Below the pieces are notes generated by a model. The model ran no database searches, was not told the origin of the DNA, and saw only the letters and a list, made by a program, of their open reading frames with translations. DNA of 64,000 bases from Phytoseiulus persimilis (Eukaryota > Arthropoda > Arachnida > Mesostigmata > Phytoseiidae). Both the position numbers and the translations under genes were made by a program. The stretch lies in the NCBI GenBank assembly GCA_037576195.1, contig CM075102.1:10788001-10852000 (forward strand), in the 5' to 3' direction. Shown in pieces: positions 23,432 through 37,519 of this stretch. Every line of letters begins with the position of its first letter. Position 1 is the first letter of the stretch.

Positions 23432-25945
23432 GGGTGGGCTAACCTAGGATGTTCAAATCAAGGCGGACCTCTGCAGACGGAATCAACGTTTGTGCCTACT
23501 CTGGCTGTCAGTGAAGCTTGTTCCCTGGAGGTGACAGACAAACTGAGCTCATCGATGTACAATCAAAGCCCTCCAGCCGTTTTTCGGCCTACCCCCCTCC
23601 CAACGTATTTGCTTCAGGAGATGAGGGATTCTCCGTCGCCTTCGTCTTTGTCGACTTTTTCAACAACGATTTCTCCTTCGTCATCGAGCGCCACGTGATC
23701 GCAAAGACACACACGATTCCTACGCTCGAGTTCTCTCTGCGATTCCCAATTTTGCACGCTTCTCGGTTGCCTTTCAAATCTTCTTCCGGCCTAGATGCTC
23801 CAGCTGACCTCTTAGTACCTCGTTCGATTTGTTTTCGGAGTGATTCATACGCGGTCACCTTGTCAAAGCCGAGTGATGGAACGTGGGAATATGTAGCGTC
23901 CCTTGGATATTCTCCCCAGATTATGATTCTCATTATTCGTTCCAAGAAAGGAACTGGGATCATTGAGCGGTTATTCATTTATCGACAACGGCACGGTGAA
24001 CGCTGAGATCGTGGTGCCAGCGTGAGAAGAAACCATTCCTAGGTCCTCCGTCGACCAGAGAAATCACTCCTTCAACGGACAAGCTCAAGTTTTTTACATC
24101 ATTAGAATAGCGGAACAAACTTTTCCCGAGGGATCGACGTTTCAGAGAAGATCGACATAAGCTCATTTTGGGGAATGGGGAGTCTCTCGCCATTGGTTGA
24201 GAGTATTCGATTTGCAATAAGTATTAGCCGTCCGGCCAACCGAAAACTCACACGCTCGCATGCGAAGACAGGAGTCAACTCCAGCGGAACTTCCAGGAGG
24301 AGCTCTGTCGGGTGCACATCAGCTGACGCGCGACCCAGTTGACATGCACGCGGCTCCGTTGCCGTGGGGGCCGATTGCATTTGTAGTGAAATATATTCCG
24401 GGCAGTCGAACGTGCCTGGCTGGAACGAAAAAACACTACTCGACGTCCTGTAAATAGAGAAGATGGGGTTCCCATCTAGAATCAATGTTTAAAAAAAAAA
24501 CGCATCCTCCACGGCCGTACCAGTCGGCTCGGCATGTAAGATACATTTCTCAAAATGAGGCGGAGGTGAGGAACACTTGCGAAAAGCATCGTTTTGGTAT
24601 AGATTCCGGGTGATTATGTCCGGGCCCTAAGATCCACGGCGGATCAGAGTTGTGTACAGTGTAAAATCCACGAATTCGGAAATCGTTTAGAGTCACTGTA
24701 CAACTTTGGAATAATGAAAATCCATGGAGTTTCATTGTTGTCCATCGACTCGTCGTTAAATGAGCAAGAAGTACTCATTTGCAAACTGAGCGAAAACTGA
24801 ATAAAGTGTCTTACGTGGGCCTGTTTTGGAGTTTTCGCGACTGTTTTCATTTCATCAACGACATGGAGCGAGCGTTCTTGGCAGACAAGGGCATCGACTA
24901 CGGGCATATCTTTCCGAGAAATCGATTTCTTGATGATTTATGCAGAGTATTTGGAATTTTTTGGTTTGGCTCCCGGCAGAGCCAAGTCGCCAGAATGGCG
25001 TTTCGAGCGATCTCTACCCGCGCACAGGGTCTTAAAAAGCTCAGTCCACCGATCCCGAATAATTCGCACGAGGCAGGCGAAGGAATGCTACACCATTCAA
25101 CCTCAAGGGAATCGCCTGGTGGTGTCTCAAAGATCAGTTGAAGATGGGCTCCTGATTACAGAAGGTTAAGGCAGAATAGCATGCAACAGCAGCTCGTTGG
25201 CTACGCTCTGAGAGAAATCGCTCCCGCAAACAAAGGCGATCGTCTCACTCATCCGCTTTCTGATTGGTCGAAGGTTCGAACGGGGATCCAGTGAAAGCTC
25301 AGTCGAATTGCAAAGCCATTTGATGAACGTTTATTCTTCCCGTAGGCGGCCTCAGATGATGCGGAATAATTTGTTTGCCCGCGAAGGCTTCCGACGGAGG
25401 GTTGACACTGGACAGCGGGAAAGTCTCCGACAAGACATCGAGCGGGCTCACACGAGAAAATGAAATTTTGGGAAATACAGGCATCTGATGCAACGATAAC
25501 ATCGGTCACCACGTTGCTCTCTGAGATGATCATCTCACTAGCCGCATGCTCGAAAAGATTCAGAACCCCTTCTTGTCTTTCCTGGAGGGTTTTCCGAGCG
25601 CTCTGGATGTGGCTGCTCTCACAGGGCGGGATCATGAGATACGAAGTCGGTTCCTCGGAACTCGGATATAGATTTCTGATCAATGCCGAAACAGGCATGA
25701 GCCATAACGCTCTCAATCAGCCATTGGCGAGTGGCCCGGACTGATCCGCGTATGCGCCCACGGCCGTTAGTCAGAGGGATCCAAGGATTCCTCTACTAGC
25801 TGGAATGCCTCGGTTACACGATGGATTCCGACATCGTCGGAAACTCGATAAGAGTGGAAGACGGAAGATGCGATCATGATCAACCGAAAGGCACACGGGT
25901 ATTTATTATCAATCCTAGTGCCTCATCGTTGACGGTGCGTCTGCC
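23432..25945. other. 3' flank of phosphatase to 3' end of RpS12
   Basis: This holds the phosphatase 3'UTR and intergenic DNA between convergent genes. An AATAAA on the plus strand at 24800-24805 is a possible distal poly(A) signal. Open frames of 127-162 codons exist (for example 23518-24006 plus and 25249-25716 minus) but show no domain, no splice partners and no biased composition, so I do not annotate them. Confidence 0.5.
25902..25907 (-). terminator. Poly(A) signal of RpS12
   Basis: AATAAA on the minus strand (TTTATT as printed), about 40 bases past the RpS12 stop codon. This is the close spacing usual for ribosomal protein mRNAs. Confidence 0.75.
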
Positions 25946-26892
25946 TTAGGCTTTCTGCGTACTCTTGAAGTGGTCGTTCAGGATGTCATGGGCACGAGTC
26001 TCCTCTCCATACTCCTTGACCGCGACGCAAGAGCAGCCGACCACTTTCCTGGCCTTCCCTTCCTTGTCGAGTTTGCAGAGACCAACCCACTCTCCGAGTT
26101 TCTTGTTGGAGTCAACCTGCAAGAACCGAAGAGACTTCTGATGAGAGGGACACGACAGCGGCCGTCCAAATGTTTCAGGCTCAACCAAATTTCTGGAGGC
26201 TCCGTTGAAGGCTAAATACTCACACGGAAGAGTTTAATTCCTCGTTCAGCGCAGAGGGCTTCGACAAGTTTCACATAGGCGGGCTCATCGCAATTTTGAG
26301 CAAGGACGCACAGATGAGCTTTGCCTCTGAGGATATGAACGAGTGGGGTGAGATTCAACCGGGCATACGTAGCGAGCTCCTCGAGAAACATTGGTGAAGA
26401 CACGCATACGAAACCTCCGCAGATTACTCACTCTCCGAGAACTTTCGCGACCTCGTGCAGGCCTTTGGCAAGACCGCGACGGTGGTTAGCAATCTTCAAA
26501 ACTTCTTGAAGAGCTTGGGTGACATCCATTTGCTCGACCGGCTCCCTGGAATCGGAAAGGTAATATAGCGAGTTAATTGAGGTTCCATCTTGATTCGACC
26601 CAGGAAGCACATATTTAAAATCTCAGACATCTAAGGAAGGTATTGAATAACCCACGGATTTCTGTCTTACGAAATGATATTCATCATGTCAACTGTAACG
26701 ATTCAGGAACTGAACTTTGGAGAGACGCGGCTGAGGTGAAGCAACGTCAAGTCCTTACAACCGATCGCAACACGCAAGCGCTATGTGATGCTGCGGTCTT
26801 ATCGTGCTCGACTGATAGAATTTATTCCTTGAACTCGACCGCATACTCTCCTAAGTTCCAGTTGGATGACTCTAGATAAATAAAACTCACAT
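25946..26892 (-). CDS. RpS12: 40S ribosomal protein S12 (eS12), start codon split by an intron
   Basis: A small-subunit ribosomal protein of the L7Ae/eS12 fold. Exons: 26892-26891 (only A and T of the start codon), 26545-26432, 26326-26224, 26116-25946, giving 129 aa; eS12 is about 132 aa in human. Family blocks are seen in order: [70 protein letters not shown] and [12 protein letters not shown]. The ATG forms only after splicing: exon 1 ends CTAT before a GTGAGT donor and the next exon opens with G-GAG, giving MEPVEQMDV. The internal ATG at 26529 in the same frame is a fallback start. A 5'TOP-like start (CCTTTTCG at about 26980) precedes exon 1. Intron 1 carries snoRNA candidates. The gene is head-to-head with eIF2-alpha. 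Confidence 0.93.
26618..26692 (-). ncRNA. C/D-box snoRNA candidate in RpS12 intron 1, predicted 18S target
   Basis: In the sense strand of RpS12, a box C (ATGATGA, 26687-26681) is followed about 60 bases on by a box D (CTGA, 26626-26623). The 14 bases directly before box D, CCTTCCTTAGATGT, are complementary to ACATCTAAGGAAGG, which I recall as a conserved 18S rRNA segment just before GCAGCAGGC. That is the layout of a 2'-O-methylation guide. Human RPS12 introns also host snoRNAs (SNORD100, SNORD101, SNORA33), so the location is typical. Weak points: the terminal stem is poor, and box C'/D' are not clear. Confidence 0.65.
26781..26890 (-). ncRNA. Possible H/ACA-like hairpin in RpS12 intron 1
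   Basis: On the sense strand, AGAGTA (fits the H box ANANNA) at 26849-26844 is followed by TGCGGTC (26843-26837), a loop of 38 bases, a perfect complement GACCGCA (26798-26792) and then ACA (26786-26784). This resembles the 3' half of an H/ACA snoRNA. The 5' half would have only about 40 intron bases before the splice site, which is too short for a normal 5' hairpin, so the call is weak. Confidence 0.25.
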
Positions 26893-26972
26893 AGTTCCAC
26901 GTTAGGATTCTGTCCTCGCCGGATTTCTGCGGATTGAAACAACGTGCGGCTACCCGCTCCGAAAGTCGAGCA

Positions 26973-26980
26973 CGAAAAGG
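26973..26980 (-). promoter_or_regulatory. Likely RpS12 transcription start with 5'TOP motif
   Basis: CCTTTTCG read on the minus strand matches the C-plus-pyrimidine start (5'TOP) shared by animal ribosomal protein mRNAs. It lies about 88 bases before the first splice donor of RpS12 and gives a short 5'UTR. Confidence 0.5.
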
Positions 26981-27015
26981 AACGACCAGTGGTTTCGGAA
27001 TCGGAGTTCGGCTCC

Positions 27016-27187
27016 TAGAGGGCGCCACTTGCTTCACCATATTTTTACATCTCGAAATTTAACGAACAGGGTTGGTCATGGCCTCAACTTCGTATTCGAA
27101 CTGTTCGAAAGATTCCCGGAGAGTTCGAGAGCTTACATTCCGAGCATCAGTTTAGCGTGACTCTGAGGGCCGCAGTGGCGCCCTCTA
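27016..27187. promoter_or_regulatory. Inverted element pair in RpS12/eIF2-alpha divergent promoter
   Basis: TAGAGGGCGCCAC at 27016-27028 and its exact reverse complement GTGGCGCCCTCTA at 27175-27187 sit in the region between the divergent RpS12 and eIF2-alpha transcription units. A perfect 13-base match in mirror orientation is unlikely by chance. The AGAGGGCGCCA core resembles CTCF-type motifs, but the factor is not identifiable from the sequence alone. Confidence 0.5.
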
Positions 27188-27741
27188 TCGAACCCGAACG
27201 CTCCTCGCGAACGAGTAACATCGGTGAAGTCAAGTTATCGAGCCACGCTCTCAGGTTTTCTGAAAACACAAGAAGTTTTCACTGTTTGTGGCCGGGAACG
27301 AATTTCGCCGGGTGACAAGGTTTGTGATTACGGTCTCTGTACCACAGACCTCAGTTCTGCTTGCCACTCACGCAGTTTTCTGACTAATCAGCATGAACAA
27401 ATTCGCCGGCAACATATTGCGAGAGGACTGTTTGCCGAATCGGTTTCCCCCTCAGACGTGAACCATGTGGATAGTTCAAACTCGAGCCAACCAACAGCAA
27501 CCCGAGTATGATGACAGATCGGAGTTCATGATCCCTGGTTCAGGCTCAATTCATTCCATGGAGAAGTTCGAGTCTTCATCTGCCTGTTAAGGAAGTGTTG
27601 TCAACGTGTTCCAAACGGCACACCGGTGCCGCAGCTCAGAGCTCACATGTGACTGACATCGTAGACTGGGAGCGAGCACATAGGCTCGTCAGGTCTCGTT
27701 GAGAGTGCATTCGATGTATCCCCGCTATTCTTCATCCTCAG

Positions 27742-30182
27742 ATGGTACTCACGTGTCGATTCTACGCTTCGAAATATCCGGAGCCAGATGATGTTGTCAT
27801 GGTCAATGTCCGACAGATTGCTGATATGGGAGCTTATGTACATTTATTGGAATACGACAACATAGAGGGAATGATACTGCTGTCAGAGTTATCCCGGAGA
27901 CGTATTAGATCCATCAACAAACTTATTCGGGTCGGAAGAAATGAGTGCGTCGTGGTCATTCGAGTGGACAAAGACAAAGGTACGTCAAGGAGACCACATT
28001 CGATTTCTCGTTGCGACGCAAATGCGTTCTAAGCTCAAACTCGACCTGGAGTGGAGTTCCATTCGAAAAATGTACCAGTCCGATTTCAGGCTACATCGAT
28101 CTTTCCAAGCGAAGAGTGTCCCCCGAAGACATCGTCAAATGCGAAGAAAAATTTGCCAAGGTGAATATCTATCCAGACATTGATTAGCCGGTCGGAGACA
28201 GCGGTCCGAGAGATATTGACGCATTGACTCCGATCTCTGCAGGCTCGGGCCGTGAACAGTATTCTCCGCCATGTCGCGGACAAACTCGACTATAGCAAAG
28301 AACAGTTAGAGGACTTGTACATGAAAACAGCTTGGCATTTCGATGAGAAACTCAAGAAGATCACCGCTGGCCATGACATCTTCAAAGCTGCTGTGACGTG
28401 AGTTCCACATTGACCTTCCTCCTGTCTCGTTTTCTTTCCGTGGTTATCGGGAATCGGGGAGGACATCATCGTTGTACCAGTTCAGTGGGGAGCCCCTGTA
28501 CGCTGGAATGTTTTGTTTGGTGGCTCATCTTCCGGGCTACGTTCCCTGTCGAAGGAGGAGCTGCCGGAAAGTTGCCAAAGACGACACGCTCGCCCTCAAT
28601 GAGAATATGCGTGTCGCAGTTTTAAAGAATGAAACATCGACCATGTCTGGCTCCACAGAGATCCCAAGGTTTTGGATGAGTGTCAACTTGACAAAGATGT
28701 TCTGGATCTGCTCCTGCAGACAATCAACCACCGCTTGGCCCCCCAAGCCCTTAAATGTCGAGCTGATATCGAGGTAAGGCTTATCTGAACTCCCGTCAGA
28801 GCGGGCGCTTCCCTCCTTTGAGAGCTCTCGTTTATTGACGCTTTTCGGCCTTGTGGACTAATGTGTGCATTGAACCTTCGAATCAGGTATCTTGCTACGA
28901 ATACGAGGGCATCGATGCCGTCAAGCACGCTCTCCGTGAAGGCATGGCGCTCTCAACCGAAGAAATGCAGATAAAGGTGAGAGAAGCCTGCGGTTTTCCC
29001 TCATGTGTATAGGCTGACGATTCGTTCACTCGCTCTGATTCTCTGCTTCCGTCAGAGAAGACGAATTCAGTTCGAACATTCATTCATTCTGCCACCCGTT
29101 CGGATCGATAGAGCATGCGGAAACATCTGTCTGAACATCCAGATTCTATTCATGATTGTCAAGCGTTGGAAGAACGTATCTAACTGCTAACCCAACCTGC
29201 GGAAACCTGTTCCAGATCAACTTGATTGCCCCTCCACTCTACGTCATGACAACCACGACTATGGATCGCAACGACGGTCTTGATTTGCTCAATTTGGCCA
29301 TCGTTAAAGTCGAGGAAACGATCATAAAGGCCGGCGGGATGTTCAAAGTGAGTTCTGCTGTGAAATATTCACAGTTGAACGCTGGTTTGCGGCTCTCTCC
29401 GTGGGCAGCGACGATGAGAATGACGAAACAACATAGCTTCCAAAAAAATTGAGATTTTTCCGGGATCGCTCCGGTCATTCCCCGAATCGTCGAGAGTTGT
29501 CGTGTCAAGCCATGGATCCTGCTCCATGCCTATCCATTCGAAGTAACTTCGACTGGGAGGCCCGGGACGCTGCCCAATTCAGAGCTGTCATCGATAAAAG
29601 CCGGGTTATTGCCGGGTGTGCAGTCAGTTCTCATGGCCGGCAGTGTTAGAGGACTCGATACCGTGGCATGTTATCGAACGTCTTGCCATGGGAGCACCGT
29701 GAGACTCATCACCTTAACGATCACCGGATCTTGTCGAGAAAATCTGGAAACTTCACACCCTGCTTCTCTCCATTCCCACGTGGCATTGTGCTTCCTTAAA
29801 GGACATGTCGGTCTCATGGTTGCCGATCTGACCTCACTGGCTTGATTGATTTTGACCGGCCCAAGTAGAACATTCTAACAAAGGTTTCGACTCAGGTGCA
29901 AAACATGCCCAAAGTTGTCACGGATATCGACGAGGTGGAACTGGCGAAGCAGCTCGAATCCTTGGAAGAGGCTAACAGAGAAGTTGATGGCGACGATGAC
30001 AATGATGAAGACGCACCACCAAGGGTGAGGACACATATCAACATCATCAGTTGTCTACAGCTTTGATGACTCGTCATCGAGCACTGATCTAAAATATCTA
30101 CCTTCGAAATCCTCAGGCTACATCAAGCGGCGAGGAAGGTAGCGGCGACGAAGCAGCAGCAGCAGCAGTAGCCGAAGACTAA
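27742..30182 (+). CDS. eIF2alpha: Eukaryotic translation initiation factor 2 subunit alpha
   Basis: The regulatory subunit of eIF2, which brings initiator tRNA to the 40S subunit; phosphorylation of its key serine shuts down general translation under stress. Exons: 27742-27979, 28090-28160, 28243-28397, 28659-28773, 28887-28976, 29216-29347, 29896-30024, 30117-30182; all phases agree, giving 331 aa. The S1 domain starts [20 protein letters not shown]. The kinase site is intact in [15 protein letters not shown] (Ser51 of the model, one residue shorter than human at the N terminus). [34 protein letters not shown] and [15 protein letters not shown] follow. The C terminus is acidic with an alanine run. 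The ATG directly follows a CCTCAG acceptor, so a 5'UTR intron is likely. It is divergent from RpS12. Confidence 0.95.
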
Positions 30183-34097
<3,915 letters not shown>

Positions 34098-35082
34098 GAG
34101 ATTGAGTTAGGAACTAGATTCAATTCGTTTCGAGTTGGTTTCTTCACACAGACTTTACCAAAAACTGTTAGCAAAGTCGTCGAACTCGAGCCACAATCCG
34201 AGTGTGTGAACATCAGTCATCAGTCTACTCTAAAAAGTGAATATATATACATTGAAATATATATATATACATAAATACATACTTATACACCAATGGACGA
34301 CGGAGTCCCTGAATAAGTAACGTCGAAATGTGGATTATGTCTATGAAGAGATCGTTAAAAACATCTCTACTGCTTCTGAAAATGAGTTGAACTGTGAATA
34401 CATTATTGAATTGCTGGTTTTTGCTCGCTGAACTGGTCCAACGTGAAGTGCGACTCCAGTGAACCTGAGAACCACGGAACACTAGACCGATTGAATAAAC
34501 TTGTTTTGGTCGCATCTCTCCGATCCACTGATATACTCATCATTCGTCTCAGTTCAATAGGGCGATGCGGCCAAACTTTTCCCTGCGATTTCAGTGTCAG
34601 ATTTGCATGGAAAATCTCACTTTCAGAAGCCATGTCTCTGAAGCGGCTCCAAGATGAAGAAGAAGTGCACACCTTACTCCATCATTAGCCACGTCTCCGT
34701 GCATGTGATTGTCCACCAATTCAAGATTCGGAGAGCCTCACTCGATGGAATGATAACCAGCAGGCGTCGAAGTATAATAGATAGGAGCCTATGAGAAAGA
34801 AGAAAGAGTTCCCGTCGAACCCCAGACGGCGCGGAGAGAAGGAGAGATAGAGGGAGATCTGTGCGAGTGTCAGAACTGGGGTGGGATTGTGCCCCAAACA
34901 AGAGGCTCGCATCTGAGCCTGAGGAGTGCTGAAAACTGAATGCAAGCAGATCGAGGCTCCAACTAGTCAAACATCAAACGGAATTCTTCATACATCAGGT
35001 GTTACGGTGTCTCGCGTCTATTGAACCAATATGTGATTTGTTTCATAGCAGTTAGAAACAGCAGTGCGGTCGAATTCGATGA
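34098..35082. other. FoxK 3'UTR and intergenic
   Basis: AT-rich 3'UTR with a (TA)n microsatellite near 34242-34270 and an AATAAA at 34494-34499, followed by DNA with no feature I can support up to the next gene. Confidence 0.6.
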
Positions 35083-37519
35083 ATGAAAATGTTCGCCGGC
35101 GGTGCAAGAAAAGCATCCAGGTACAAACGATTCCTCAACAGCAGTGAAGTGGTTGCGGAGAATGGGGAAACCGCGATGTTTAGTTTGAATTCGGTGGAGA
35201 AACGCTTGACACTCATAGACGAAAGGCACAAGTATTCGACGCTGAAACATGACTGTGAAGAAACGGTGCTCCACGAGAATAACAACACTCCAACGGATCC
35301 AACCTGTGATAGACTGCCAATTCCAGAAAGTATACCGGAGGCCGTCCAAAGCGGTAAGTCGAGTTTCCTTCATCCAATCTATTTGCTTTCGGGATGAATG
35401 GAACAATGTTCTATACCCCTACCGCATGAGAAGTTGACTTAATTGATACGACTGCCCATGTCCTGCTCAGGAATGGTCCTTCACCAGATTGATGGAACAC
35501 ATCTTCAGTCCCATGATACAGTACCATTCTCCCGCAGCCCCTACGAAGGCAAAAAGGAGTACAAAGAACGTTGTTCGTTTCTTCGCTGCTGTGATTCTCT
35601 CAGTTCTGGCGATGAGATTGGCCGTATTCGGTTTCGGAACTCGGAACGATTCCCGAACCTCCTATCATTTCTATTCTGTCCGCGAAGTGGTGAGTAGGGG
35701 TTGCCAGGTATGCGAATGAGCGGAAGTGCCCCGTTCGCAGGGTTTGCCTCCACCCTTACTGCAGGCCTTGTACACATGTCGAGATTCCGCATCCAGGTAT
35801 TACATAATCTGACGATCGATTCGAACTTGGCCACCCTGTCCATGCCCAATGGTACTCGAGCGTTATACTTCTGCGCCAAGAACACCGTCGTTTGTTCAAA
35901 AATCGAAGACAGCGGCCTGATCTGGAAACGGGCTTTGATACACAAGGTACGGATCCGAAAATAGGAGCTGAGCAATGTTTCGTTCTCGATATGCAGATCA
36001 ATGGGAAGACCATTAATTCAGTTCAATTCAACTGACAGGTCGAAAATATTCAGTGCAACGACGCCGCATGTATAGCTTACGGCAACAACACAGTGACAGC
36101 ACTAGAGCCAACTCAAGGAGGGTTCATGTGGACGCTCAGGATCAAGGCACAGCCGTATCTGATGACAACTTCCTGGGGGAGTCGCCTTGTTGTCTTCCAC
36201 AACGAATACATAATCATTTATAGACAGGTAAGCCATACGTGGGATGCGAATCAAATTTGCAAACCATCAACCTGAACTGCCATCAATTAGTGATTTCCCC
36301 GCGACTTTCCAGGACACGGGGAGGGCCACGACGCATATTCGCATAAGGAATTGTACGAGGATAAATCGAATTCAGCCAGTAGGAACTCGTCTGGCAGTAC
36401 TCTGTCAGCAAGCACTAAATACGACGAGTTCGTATGGTTTGTTCAGTCTTAATGATTTGAAACCTGAAAGTTTTCGTCCTGTGAAACGACAAGCGAAATC
36501 CGCCAACCCTCGAGACTCGGAGCCATGCTGATTGAAATATGATCTTGAATTCAGGCGCATCTTTGTATATCATCCCGAAATCCGTGCTCCTGCACGTTAC
36601 TTCCCAGAACCAAGATAAGCCGATTCCAGCGGATTTCGCCGGTTTCTTCAAGGTCAGGTCCCGACCCTTGTGTTTTTTCGAGCATAATATATGAGTTCCG
36701 CGATGTATTCGATCCAGCCACATCCATTGTCCAAACCGCGTACTCGAACCGTCTGTTTCTTTCACAGTTACCCGTTCGCCTGCACACATACAATGACACG
36801 GTTCTATACATACTCCACGACAAAGGTGTCGTCTCCACGCTTAGCATCACTGAGAGGAAAATCGAAGATATTCTCAATGCGGCGAGTGAGAACGTCAAGT
36901 GAGATTGCTGTCTTTCTCCATGTGTCTTCCTAATATAATATAATGCTCAGGAGAGCTCGGTCACAGAGCTCTTCAAAAACGTCCATTGCTTTTTCAGAGA
37001 CCTCTTACCGGTGAATTCAACACATACTCTGATACAAACAGTGAACGAGTTTAGAATTTACACAAGCCGAGGCATCGTCTGGCGGAAAAACATTGAAGAT
37101 GAGGATGTCAGCTACATTCGCAGGTACCAGGCAACTTCCGAGCTTGCTTGGAGCGTCGATTGCAGCTCTGACCCCAAACGGATAATGATCGTTCTACTTC
37201 TGTAGGTTGGACCATAATTTGATCATGCTGAAGAACACTGACGGGCGTGTTGCCATACTGGACATCCTCAGCAAGAACGAGGCTTTCATATCGTCAGGGA
37301 GCGCTCAAGGTTCGTTTCTTTCACAAGCAGCTCGGACTCAAAGACTGATTGATTGTTGCGACGATTCATCTGAGAGAGGTTCCCTCCGTCGACGATTCGT
37401 AGGATTTCCACTCTGAACTTTCAGAACTGCTCTTGATCAATGGAACAGACAGAATGATATTCATTGCGAGTATTCAGAAACCCGATGCTACCACCGTCAG
37501 AACCGTCTTTTATCACTGA
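35083..37519 (+). CDS. Unrecognised multi-exon protein, likely glycosylated and membrane-associated or secreted
   Basis: I do not recognise the family. Exons: 35083-35353, 35471-35689, 35765-35946, 36039-36227, 36313-36436, 36555-36652, 36768-36898, 36998-37123, 37206-37309, 37425-37519. This is one phase-consistent frame of 512 aa. From exon 3 on the protein is dense in N-glycosylation sequons (HNLT, PNGT, NNTV, RNCT, LNTT, YNDT, VNST, INGT) and in short beta-strand-like blocks such as RLVVFHNEYIIIYRQ and ALYFCAKNTVVCSKI, suggesting a lumenal beta-propeller or beta-rich ectodomain. Exon 2 is also open in a second frame that encodes a basic stretch followed by a strong helix, VVRFFAAVILSVLAMRLAVF, ideal for a type II anchor; that frame does not fit the flanking splice phases. 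AATAAA lies at 37897-37902. Confidence is high that a gene is here, low for exon 2. Confidence 0.7.

Noticed and set aside
23518..24006. 162-codon plus-strand frame after the phosphatase
   Set aside because: No family resemblance, no acceptor/donor logic, and it lies in the likely 3'UTR.
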